From: an uncultured Collinsella sp.
GTDB lineage: Bacteria > Actinomycetota > Coriobacteriia > Coriobacteriales > Coriobacteriaceae
DNA length: 16,646 bases
Assembly: GCA_934675795.1 (NCBI GenBank)
Contig: CAKURW010000040.1
Coordinates: 1-16,646, forward strand
Direction of reading: 5' to 3'
A program made the position numbers and the translations under genes. Each line of letters opens with the position of its first letter. Positions within the stretch are counted from its first letter, which is position 1. Below are positions 9,642-16,646 of this stretch, piece after piece. The notes beneath the pieces are model-generated. The model was given only the letters and a program-made list of their open reading frames with translations, had not been told where the DNA came from and ran no database searches.

Positions 9642-12026
9642 CTACAGCGTCATGTTCGGATCGGCGTCGACGTCGAACGGCGAGATTTCACCTCGGTCGA
9701 ATTTACGGCGGGCGACCTCCGCGATCATGGCAGCGTTATCGGTGCATGCCGAAAGCGGCGGCACCGTCACGCGAATACCCTGACGCCCAAGCTTCTTAAT
9801 CATCATCTCGCGCAGATGCGGGTTAGCCGAGACGCCGCCGCCGATGCAATACTCCTTGCATCCGGTGGCATGCAGCGCGTTCTTAGCCTTCTTGTACTGC
9901 ACGTCAAAGACCGCCGCCTCGAACGAAGCCGCCAGGTCGGACAGGTGGATCGTTCGGCCGGCTTTGGTCTCCTGCTCGATGTAGAGCGTCACAGCGGTTT
10001 TAAGGCCCGAAAGCGAGAAGCGGTAGTCCCCCCTGCTGTTAAGCGCACGGGGGAAATCGATCGCCTTGGGGTTGCCCGTCTCGGCCAGCTTAGAGATGAT
10101 GGGGCCACCGGGATAGCCCAGACCCAACGCCTTGGCTACCTTGTCGAAGGCCTCGCCCACAGCGTCGTCGAGCGTCTCACCGAGCACCTCGTAGTCGCCC
10201 CACGCCTTCACGTGCACGAGCATGGTGTGCCCACCCGAGACAAGCGTGAAGATAAACGGCGGTTTGAGGTCGGGTTGCGCCAGCAGGTTGGCAAACAGAT
10301 GACCCTCAAGATGATTGACGCACACGAGCGGCTTGCCGGCAGCGTAGGCAAAGCCCTTGGCGAAGGCGACGCCAACCACGAGCGCGCCCACCAGGCCCGG
10401 ACCCTGTGTCACGCCCACGGCGGCAAGCTCGCTGGGGGCAATGGCTCCACCCTCAAGACCAAGCGATGCTGCGGCATCCTCAAGCGCCGCATCCACTACA
10501 CTCACGATAACCTCAACGTGTTTGCGCGAGGCGATCTCGGGCACCACGCCGCCAAAGCGGGCGTGAAAATCAATCTGTGTCGACACCTGGTTGGCCAGCA
10601 TATTGCCATCCGCATCGATAATCGCCACCGCCGTCTCGTCGCAGGAGCTCTCGATAGCGAGTACTAGGCGGCGATGCTCAATTTCGGCACGCTCCACCTC
10701 TGAGCGCCCAGGCGCAGGCAGCGGCCACACGCGCTGCTCTGCCGCCGTCGGCTCGGGCGAAGCATTGTCGACCGGAAGTACGAGGGGAAGTGGGGCCGTC
10801 ATGACGATGGCGTCTTTGCCGGCACCATAGTAGCCGCGGCGACGACCCACCTCGGTAAAGCCCAGAGCGTTATAAAGCCCGATCGCTCCCTCGTTGCCGT
10901 CCTCGACCTCGAGCGAAGCCGTGGTGCAGCCGAGCATTTGGGCATCATAGCTCACATGCGACAGCAGCTTGCGGGCAATGCCCTCACGGCGATGTGCCGG
11001 GTCGACGGCGACATCCAGAATCTGCACATCACCGTCCACGACCATACCGCCGGCAAGGCCCAGCAGTTTGCCGTCGTCGTGTGCCACCCACCAACTACGC
11101 GGCGCAGCGACGTCCTCGCCCAGTTCGGACAGGAACATGCCCGGCGTCCACGCCTCGTGTCCGGCACCTTCAAAGCAGGCAGCCTCTAGCGCGCTCGCGC
11201 CCTCGGCATCCGCCGCGCCCATGGGACGGAACTGCAGATGACGACCGGCGAGCTCATCGGCAACGCCCGTAATTTCGCTCTGCGCACTCTCGGCAAGACC
11301 AAGACGCTTGCGCTCGTTTTCCTCGGCATCCGAAAGGCGCGTGTAAATCGGCAAGACGCGAGCGGGATCGCCATCGCCTGCGGCGTGCGCCATCAGCAGG
11401 CCCTCGCCCGAGGGCCACCACAGGCCTCGCTCCACGCAGCGTGCCGTCTCGTCCTCACCCAGCAGCTTGCCATAACGCACGAGACCGTCACCAGTTAGCT
11501 GAACCTGATCCCAGCCCGCGGTCTGGCGCCACTCATCGAGCGCCACGGCGGCCTTGACCACGTGTTCGCGCTCAAATTGACGCTCGGGGCCCTCATCGAC
11601 CAGCATATACAGCGCTGGATATACCTCACCGCGCATAGCATCGGCCAAGATACCAAGCTTGCCGCGCACGCCAGCCTTCCACGCCGTCCAAGCGCAAGCG
11701 TCGAGCGTCGACACGCCCAGCAGCGGAACATTGGCACCACGTGCGAGGCCCTTGGCAGTGGAGATGCCGATGCGCACACCCGTAAACGACCCCGGACCGC
11801 GGCCGACCACGTAGCAACCAACATCGCTGCGATCCAGACCGGTTTGAGCCAGCACGCCATCAACGGTATTCACGAGCTCAACGTTGGCGTGACGGCGACA
11901 CATGTGGTCGCCGCTCACGAGCTTCGTCTCGCCCGTCTGCCCATCAATCCAGCTTGCCGCGCAGGCAAGCATGTCGGTCGAAGTATCGAGCGCCACCACC
12001 AGCGCATTGTCGTTATGCAAGCTCAT
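9642..12026 (-). CDS. tsaD: TsaB - RimI-like acetyltransferase - TsaD triple fusion (t6A37 tRNA modification)
   Basis: 794 residues with three enzymes in one chain. Residues about 8-235 are TsaB (GPGSFTGVRIG at 77-87), the scaffold of the t6A complex. About 262-415 is a GNAT domain (acetyl-CoA motif VDPAHRREGIARKLL near 341-355), as in RimI, which acetylates ribosomal protein S18. About 453-794 is TsaD, which transfers threonylcarbamoyl to A37 of ANN-reading tRNAs: AIESSCDET (457-465), metal-binding HLEGH (572-576), SGGHT (597-601), GGGVSAN (729-735) and CTDNAAM. All hallmark residues are present, so each domain should be active. Start: ATG 12026, overlapping tsaE by 14 nt; the TTG at 12044 is less likely. 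It is the last gene of the operon and sits next to tsaE, the ATPase partner. Confidence 0.93.
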   Translation of the reverse strand: MSLHNDNALVVALDTSTDMLACAASWIDGQTGETKLVSGDHMCRRHANVELVNTVDGVLAQTGLDRSDVGCYVVGRGPGSFTGVRIGISTAKGLARGANVPLLGVSTLDACAWTAWKAGVRGKLGILADAMRGEVYPALYMLVDEGPERQFEREHVVKAAVALDEWRQTAGWDQVQLTGDGLVRYGKLLGEDETARCVERGLWWPSGEGLLMAHAAGDGDPARVLPIYTRLSDAEENERKRLGLAESAQSEITGVADELAGRHLQFRPMGAADAEGASALEAACFEGAGHEAWTPGMFLSELGEDVAAPRSWWVAHDDGKLLGLAGGMVVDGDVQILDVAVDPAHRREGIARKLLSHVSYDAQMLGCTTASLEVEDGNEGAIGLYNALGFTEVGRRRGYYGAGKDAIVMTAPLPLVLPVDNASPEPTAAEQRVWPLPAPGRSEVERAEIEHRRLVLAIESSCDETAVAIIDADGNMLANQVSTQIDFHARFGGVVPEIASRKHVEVIVSVVDAALEDAAASLGLEGGAIAPSELAAVGVTQGPGLVGALVVGVAFAKGFAYAAGKPLVCVNHLEGHLFANLLAQPDLKPPFIFTLVSGGHTMLVHVKAWGDYEVLGETLDDAVGEAFDKVAKALGLGYPGGPIISKLAETGNPKAIDFPRALNSRGDYRFSLSGLKTAVTLYIEQETKAGRTIHLSDLAASFEAAVFDVQYKKAKNALHATGCKEYCIGGGVSANPHLREMMIKKLGRQGIRVTVPPLSACTDNAAMIAEVARRKFDRGEISPFDVDADPNMTL

Positions 12027-12519
12027 CTTGTACAGCCTTATCAATCAAATGGGAAAGCTCCATTGCGCGGTCACCGTGCGCCTCGAGCGTTATCGTTCGC
12101 ACATCGCTGTCGCCCTCATCACGCTTGAGCGTCACCGAAAGATACTCATCCGTCAGCTCGTCCTGGAATTGTTCGCCCCATTCCAGCAGGCAAGCACCCT
12201 CATAGCCCAGCACATCGAAAATGCCCGTATCCTCGAGCTCGTAGGCATGCTCCAGGCGGTATAGATCAAAATGAAACAGCGGAATACGACCTTGATCGTG
12301 AACGGCCATGAGCGCAAACGTAGGGCTCGTAACCATATGCCCATCGCCCAGCCCGCGCGAGACGCCCTTGGTAAAGTGAGTTTTGCCCACTCCCAGGCCA
12401 CCGGTCAGGATGAGCACATCGCCGTCCTCAAGGCACGGTGCAATTAGCTTGCCAAAGTACTCCGTATCGGCAGCGCAAGTCGTTTTGTAAGTACCTACCC
12501 CCAGGCGCTCCAGGGACAT
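12013..12519 (-). CDS. tsaE: TsaE, ATPase of the t6A tRNA-modification complex
   Basis: 168 residues, typical for TsaE. Walker A GGLGVGKT at 40-47, the family motif TSPTF at 64-68, FHFDLYRL near 82-89 and LEWGE at 112-116 are all present. TsaE hydrolyses ATP to reset the TsaB-TsaD complex during N6-threonylcarbamoyladenosine synthesis; cytoplasmic. AAGGAG lies five to six nt before ATG 12519. Its 3' end overlaps the start of the tsaB/rimI/tsaD gene, which argues for translational coupling of partners. It starts 12 nt after the uracil-DNA glycosylase stop. Confidence 0.95.
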   Translation of the reverse strand: MSLERLGVGTYKTTCAADTEYFGKLIAPCLEDGDVLILTGGLGVGKTHFTKGVSRGLGDGHMVTSPTFALMAVHDQGRIPLFHFDLYRLEHAYELEDTGIFDVLGYEGACLLEWGEQFQDELTDEYLSVTLKRDEGDSDVRTITLEAHGDRAMELSHLIDKAVQDELA

Positions 12520-12531
12520 ATATGCTCCTTA

Positions 12532-13152
12532 TTATTCCGAGGCGTCCTCTGGTGCGGGATGTCGCTCCAGATAGTCGCCCAGCATCTTAAAGTCTTCCTC
12601 CAGCAGCTCCTGCCACGCCGGATTGCGCAGCGCTGCTGCCGGATGGAACGTGGGCATTACTACAAAATGCCCCATCTGGTGGAACCTGCCGCGCAGCTTA
12701 GTAATGCCAATCTCGGTCTTAAGCACAAAGTGCGTCGCGGGGTTGCCGAGCGTCACGATAATATCGGGCCAGATGCTTCGAATCTGCTCACGCAAAAACG
12801 GCGAGCAAGCCAGCACTTCCTCGGGACGCGGATTGCGGTTTCCCGGCGGGCGGCACTTAAGCACGTTGGCAATGTAGACGTCTTCGCGTTTGAGGCCCGC
12901 CAGCGACAAAATGCCGTTGAGGTCCTCGCCTGCCGCCCCCACAAAGGGCTCGCCCTGCAAATCCTCATTGCGGCCCGGCGCCTCACCAATAAACATCACG
13001 CGAGCGCGGGGGTTTCCCACGCCAAACACGATATTGTGACGCGACTGGTAGAGCTGGCAGAGGTGGCAATCGCCCAGAACGGCCTCAATTTCCTCGAGTG
13101 CGACCTCACGTGGTGCCTGATGGGTATGGCCGGGGATGTGCATGACGCCCAT
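12532..13152 (-). CDS. Family 4-type uracil-DNA glycosylase (iron-sulfur)
   Basis: 206 residues. It removes uracil from DNA as the first step of base-excision repair. Four cysteines at 29, 32, 100 and 116 (CxxC ... C-x15-C) are the expected 4Fe-4S ligands. Motif 1 reads GEAPGRNEDLQGEPFVG (57-73), with the family 4 GEAPG in place of the GQDPYH of family 1. NVLKCRPPGNRNP follows, and HPAAALRNP near the C-terminus is motif 2. TAGGAG five nt before ATG 13152 fixes the start and overlaps the alr stop codon. The gene sits between alr and tsaE in the operon, an unusual insertion into an otherwise common gene order. It could be a family 5 enzyme, but length and motifs favour family 4. Confidence 0.92.
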   Translation of the reverse strand: MGVMHIPGHTHQAPREVALEEIEAVLGDCHLCQLYQSRHNIVFGVGNPRARVMFIGEAPGRNEDLQGEPFVGAAGEDLNGILSLAGLKREDVYIANVLKCRPPGNRNPRPEEVLACSPFLREQIRSIWPDIIVTLGNPATHFVLKTEIGITKLRGRFHQMGHFVVMPTFHPAAALRNPAWQELLEEDFKMLGDYLERHPAPEDASE

Positions 13153-13160
13153 AGCGGCTC

Positions 13161-14306
13161 CTACACGTAGACCTTGTCGAGACGCATGCCAAAGCCGCAG
13201 GCGACCTCGTAGTTAATCGTTCCGCGCAGTCGGGCCATCTCGTCCATAGTGATCTCGGCATCGCCATCGCGGCCGACAATGATCATCTCGTCACCATACT
13301 CGGCCTCGGGAATCTCGTGTGCCGGGTTGGACTGAATGGCGACCATAAACTGGTCCATGCAGATATTGCCAACCTGATGCACACGCTCGCCGCGATACAG
13401 CACATCCATACGATTGGAAAGCGTACGCGATAGGCCATCGGCATAACCGATCGGCAGCGTGCAGATCTGAACGCGCGTACGCGGTACGCGGTAGGTAAAA
13501 CCGTAGCCCACGCCCTCACCCATCGCAGGGTGTGCCACGCGCGTCACACGCGCATGGACGCTCATAACGGGATCAAGCTGCATCACGCGGCCACTCAGCT
13601 CGCACGGCTGCATGCCATACAAGCCAACGCCGGCGCGGATCATATCAAAATGCATCGAGGGGTCGAGCATCGAGGACGGCGTGTTGGCGCAGTGCACGAT
13701 ACCGCACTCAAAACCCGCATCCTTAATGGCCTGAACGGCCTCGGTAAAGCGCTGACACTGCAGCTTGTAGTCCCAGCCCGAAGGTTCATCGGCCGTGGCG
13801 AAGTGCGTAAATACGCCGTCGCACTGAATACCGCGATGGAAATTTATACCGCGGACAAAGTCGAGCACCTGCGTGTAGTGAACGCCGATACGATTCATGC
13901 CCGTCTCGATGGCGAGATGATACTTGCCCACTTTGCCCGCCGCGACGGCACATTCGCCATACGCAAGAGCAAAGTCAGACGTATAGACCGAAGGCATGAT
14001 ATCAAACTCGAGCAACGTCGGAATGGCCTCGATAGGCGGCTCGCTTAGGATGAGGATGGGTTTCGTAATCCCGCCCTGTCGGAGCTCAACGCCCTCGTTA
14101 ACCGTCGCCACGGCAAACATGTCGGCACCGGCCGAATACATGATCTTGGCGCACTCAACAGCTCCATGGCCATAAGCATCGGCCTTGACCACGCAGCACA
14201 GGCGCTGACGTGGATTCAGCAAGTTCTTATAGGCCCTCGTGTTGCGACGGAGCGCCCCGCGGTCGATCTCGACCCAGGACCAGCGCGTCAAATCGGCTTT
14301 ATTCAT
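13161..14306 (-). CDS. alr: Alanine racemase
   Basis: 381 residues. PLP enzyme that makes D-alanine for peptidoglycan. The PLP lysine is K41 in VVKADAYGHGA, the second catalytic base is Tyr268 in GVGYGFTY, and the substrate-contact Met-Asp pair is in ICMDQ (315-319). ETGMNRIG, AGVGLYG and IGYADGL blocks are all in place. Length is normal for the family. ATG 14306 lies two nt after the TAA of nnr with no strong ribosome-binding site of its own, so translation is probably coupled. The stop codon is part of the ribosome-binding site of the next gene. Confidence 0.96.
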   Translation of the reverse strand: MNKADLTRWSWVEIDRGALRRNTRAYKNLLNPRQRLCCVVKADAYGHGAVECAKIMYSAGADMFAVATVNEGVELRQGGITKPILILSEPPIEAIPTLLEFDIMPSVYTSDFALAYGECAVAAGKVGKYHLAIETGMNRIGVHYTQVLDFVRGINFHRGIQCDGVFTHFATADEPSGWDYKLQCQRFTEAVQAIKDAGFECGIVHCANTPSSMLDPSMHFDMIRAGVGLYGMQPCELSGRVMQLDPVMSVHARVTRVAHPAMGEGVGYGFTYRVPRTRVQICTLPIGYADGLSRTLSNRMDVLYRGERVHQVGNICMDQFMVAIQSNPAHEIPEAEYGDEMIIVGRDGDAEITMDEMARLRGTINYEVACGFGMRLDKVYV

Positions 14307-14308
14307 GA

Positions 14309-15925
14309 TTAGTCATCCGACCCTTCGTCCATGATTCCCAGATCTTCGAGCGCATCCTTTGCCGCCAGTTCCATGGCCGGACCGATCAAGTCGATAAGAT
14401 CGGTCGCGATGACGCTCTTCTCACCATACTCCGTCGCCGCGGCAAAACCGGCGTAGCTGTGAAGTGCGACGGCGTACGAATACAGCAACTCCCAACGATC
14501 CATCTCGTCGCGCATGGTGGCAAGCGTGCCGGCCAAAATACCCGCGAGAACATCACCCGAACCGGCAGTTGCTAGAGAAGCCGGACCCGAGAGCGGCAGC
14601 AACACACGCTCAACGCCACAGATAGCCGTCGTCGGCCCCTTGGCAATGACCACCAGATTGTCGGAGCCTGCAGCCCAGACAACCTTCTGCGCGGCCGCAA
14701 TCGCGGTACCAAGGTCGTTCACCTCGTCACCGGCAACCAGACGCGAAAGCTCACGATAGTGCGGCGTCATAACCAACGGCTGCTCGCGACGATACATCTC
14801 GGGATTACTATCAATACCGTCAATGGCAATCTTAGCAAGGCAGTTGAGTGCATCGGCGTCCAAGATAAGCGGCACATCAAGCTCGAGCAAGCCCGAAACC
14901 ACCTGCATAGCGCCGGCAGATGTCGTCATACCGGGACCGCACAGTACGCAGCTGTACTTCTTTGCAATCTCGCACACCGTCATGCGCGCAGCGGCGCCAA
15001 AGGAGCCGCGGGAATCAGACGGAATAGCAAAGACGGGAATCGAAGGAAGTGCCATGCGAATAAGATTGGCGCAGGCGTCAGGAGCCGCGACTGCCACGTA
15101 ACCAGCACCCGCGCGAGCTGCAGACTTGGCCGCCATAATGGCAGCACCAGGATATTGCGCAGATCCGGCGACAATAAGCACAGAGCCACGGGAATACTTA
15201 TCGATATTCGTAGGTAGTGGGGCAAAGTAATCAACTAAGTCACCGGGCTCGACAATCTCGGCGGCGTGGTCGACATCATCGATGACCTCGTCAAGACGGT
15301 CGTAAAGATTGCCGCAGATCAAATCGCCAGCATACTCAGGGCCATCGGCGCTATACAAACCAATCTTGGGCGCAATCATCGTCACCGTATGCTCGGCACG
15401 AATGCAGTCGTCATCAACAACGCCCGTCTCGGCATTCAGGCCCGAGGGGACATCAATGGATACGACACAGTCGGCGCATTCATTGACCGTAGGAATCCAG
15501 ATGGAGAACGGCGCACGCAGATTCCCGTGAAAACCGGTACCAAAAATGGCATCGACAACAACATCGGCCTTATCGATCAAAACCTCGAGTTCATCACGCG
15601 AGGGGCCGACGCAAACGTGCACATCGCGGCCGGCAGTACGACGAGCAACATGACGTGCCAGAGCAGCAGGAATCTCATCCGGCTCAACCGGAGAAACGAT
15701 ATCGACGTCCACACCCTTATGGCTCAGAATATCGGCGGCAACCCAACCGTCTCCGCCATTATTACCAAAACCGACCAGAACGAGAACCCGATCGGGATTG
15801 AGCTTCAAGACCTCGTTGGCGGCAAACTCACCCGCTAGCTCCATAAGCTCGGCCTTCGAAGTCCCTTCGCGTTCGATGATATCCTCGAGACGAACGACTT
15901 CTTCGGTACTCAAAACCGGTTTCAT
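14309..15925 (-). CDS. nnr: Bifunctional NAD(P)H-hydrate epimerase / ADP-dependent dehydratase
   Basis: 538 residues. It repairs damaged NADHX and NADPHX: the N-terminal NnrE domain (1 to about 225) interconverts epimers and the C-terminal NnrD domain (about 235-525) dehydrates the S form using ADP. NnrE shows GFGNNGGDG (52-60), DAIFGTG (125-131) and VSIDVPSGL (155-163). NnrD shows IVAGSAQYPGA (251-261), LDADALN (355-361), TPHYREL (387-393, where TPHPGE is more common) and TAGSGDVLAG (453-462), the catalytic Asp being in GSGD. The start ATG directly abuts the TAG of acpS, with AGGAG five nt upstream inside acpS. The acpS-nnr-alr order is widely conserved in bacteria. Confidence 0.95.
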   Translation of the reverse strand: MKPVLSTEEVVRLEDIIEREGTSKAELMELAGEFAANEVLKLNPDRVLVLVGFGNNGGDGWVAADILSHKGVDVDIVSPVEPDEIPAALARHVARRTAGRDVHVCVGPSRDELEVLIDKADVVVDAIFGTGFHGNLRAPFSIWIPTVNECADCVVSIDVPSGLNAETGVVDDDCIRAEHTVTMIAPKIGLYSADGPEYAGDLICGNLYDRLDEVIDDVDHAAEIVEPGDLVDYFAPLPTNIDKYSRGSVLIVAGSAQYPGAAIMAAKSAARAGAGYVAVAAPDACANLIRMALPSIPVFAIPSDSRGSFGAAARMTVCEIAKKYSCVLCGPGMTTSAGAMQVVSGLLELDVPLILDADALNCLAKIAIDGIDSNPEMYRREQPLVMTPHYRELSRLVAGDEVNDLGTAIAAAQKVVWAAGSDNLVVIAKGPTTAICGVERVLLPLSGPASLATAGSGDVLAGILAGTLATMRDEMDRWELLYSYAVALHSYAGFAAATEYGEKSVIATDLIDLIGPAMELAAKDALEDLGIMDEGSDD

Positions 15926-16465
15926 CTATGCTCCTAGCGTATCTTGCGAAGCATCGCCCAGGTGCTCCGTCAATGCTGAATTCTGCAGCTGCTCAAGCTC
16001 ATCTAAAACAGAGCGAGCCTCTTTAAATGTCTGCGCTACGCGTTTCTTGGTGCTCACCTTTTCCTCTTTTGGCTTAGGCCGAGCATCTTCGGTAATCGCG
16101 ATGGCATTCGCAACGGCCAAGTCTCCTGTAAGCGTAATGGAAAGAGCGACCTCAACAACACCCAGTTCTTGAGCGATCTCGAGAGCACGGCCCGAAAGCA
16201 GCGCCTTCGGTTTGCCGAGTTTATCACGCGTAACCGAAACATCCTTGCGACCCACGCCTTGACTAAAACCCGTGCCGAGAGCTTTAAGTACCGCCTCGCG
16301 CGAAGCAAAGCGGCTCGCATAGTGAGCAGCGGGACGCGATGATGCATCGCAATACGCACGCTCTTCTTCGGTAAACACACGCCGAGCAAACGACGGCGTC
16401 TTTTCAAGAATTGATTTCATGCGGGAAATCTCGACGATATCAACGCCGATACCAGCTTCAGCCAT
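15926..16465 (-). CDS. acpS: Holo-[acyl-carrier-protein] synthase with C-terminal extension
   Basis: 179 residues. It transfers 4'-phosphopantetheine from CoA to the serine of acyl carrier protein in fatty-acid synthesis. GVDIVEI with Asp9, FTEEERAYC (31-39) and RFASREAVLKALGTG (52-66, Glu57) are the Mg2+ and CoA-binding motifs; the common K-E-A is R-E-A here. The enzyme proper ends near residue 128, and a tail of about 50 charged residues (many Lys, Glu and Gln, probably helical) is extra compared with the usual size of about 120-130. Start choice: GGAGGTGA lies directly before ATG 16465; the in-frame ATG at 16477 overlaps that site and is rejected. It is the first gene of the six-gene operon. 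Confidence 0.93.
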   Translation of the reverse strand: MAEAGIGVDIVEISRMKSILEKTPSFARRVFTEEERAYCDASSRPAAHYASRFASREAVLKALGTGFSQGVGRKDVSVTRDKLGKPKALLSGRALEIAQELGVVEVALSITLTGDLAVANAIAITEDARPKPKEEKVSTKKRVAQTFKEARSVLDELEQLQNSALTEHLGDASQDTLGA

Positions 16466-16494
16466 GTTCACCTCCATATCGCACAGACTAAGTT

Positions 16495-16524
16495 ATTGTA
16501 GCCCGTTCGCAGAAGATGCGACAA
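16495..16524 (-). promoter_or_regulatory. Promoter of the acpS-nnr-alr-udg-tsaE-tsaBD operon
   Basis: On the minus strand, TTGTCG (16524-16519), an 18-nt spacer and TACAAT (16500-16495). The -10 matches the consensus at 5/6 and the -35 at 4/6. The start point would be near 16488, about 23 nt before ATG 16465 and upstream of the GGAGGTGA site. Confidence 0.72.
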
Positions 16525-16574
16525 ACGAGGGTTATAAAACACAGCTACTATGTGAGACAAAAGCCCGTAAACGC

Positions 16575-16604
16575 AAAAAAGGGGGAGGCCGCGAGGCCTC
16601 CCCC
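16575..16604 (-). terminator. Rho-independent terminator of a gene to the right of the window
   Basis: GGGGGAGGCC (16581-16590) and GGCCTCCCCC (16595-16604) form a perfect 10-bp stem with a tetraloop. On the minus strand it is followed by six T (16580-16575). It ends a minus-strand gene that lies beyond the right edge. The last 42 bases of the window contain no recognisable coding sequence. Confidence 0.88.
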
Positions 16605-16646
16605 TTCTCAGTTCAAGCGCACGGCTCGGTGCCGTCCACCGGTCAG

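Noticed and set aside
9642..10667. Plus-strand frame antisense to tsaD
   Set aside because: It lies opposite strongly conserved TsaD motifs.
16465..16477. Upstream ATG for acpS
   Set aside because: It overlaps the GGAGGTGA ribosome-binding site that serves the ATG at 16465.

Overview
The window looks like chromosome from a high-GC member of the Coriobacteriia, most likely Collinsella or a close relative. This rests on overall base composition, the gene set and protein-level resemblance; no database was searched. Every complete protein gene is reported with a start chosen from the sequence.

Layout. The left end (1-2340, plus strand) holds the tail of a Cof-type HAD phosphatase, a trans-polyprenyl diphosphate synthase and an unusual cytoplasmic-looking protein with two peptidoglycan-binding repeats. 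A tRNA-Gln(UUG) with its terminator follows. Just downstream, the tRNA 3' end is duplicated in direct orientation (16 nt) and in inverted orientation (17 nt), which looks like the scar of a mobile element. Next is an accessory AAA/DUF4143 ATPase gene (minus strand), with lower GC than its neighbours and two tandem palindromic operator-like sites at its promoter. From about 4140 to 4590 there is no gene but a cluster of inverted repeats, including a long structured hairpin. Then come a 719-residue protein with a JetD-like (Wadjet) toprim C-terminus and a long charged low-complexity linker (minus), and cstA (minus).

The gene-free stretch 8824-9641 is the most interesting part. On the minus strand it carries a strong cstA promoter with a palindromic operator, then a leader of about 235 nt. 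That leader encodes a 14-codon peptide ending IISVVII, followed by competing hairpins and an intrinsic terminator just before cstA. This has the anatomy of a branched-chain amino-acid attenuator. On the plus strand are two copies of a structured element. Both share a core of about 70 nt, but each is enclosed in a completely different, almost perfectly self-complementary outer stem (45 bp and 33 bp). The first copy has its own plausible promoter and terminator. A third, truncated copy of the core sits at 4386-4422. Compensatory changes, and G-T pairs that are wobble-compatible only on the plus strand, suggest an undescribed plus-strand RNA family.

The right end (9642-16465, minus strand) is one compact operon, acpS - nnr - alr - udg - tsaE - tsaB/rimI/tsaD. 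It is read from a good promoter at 16495-16524 and isolated from the gene to its right by a terminator at 16575-16604. Its products activate acyl carrier protein, repair NAD(P)H hydrates, make D-alanine, remove uracil from DNA and build the t6A37 tRNA modification. TsaB, a RimI-like acetyltransferase and TsaD are fused in one polypeptide.
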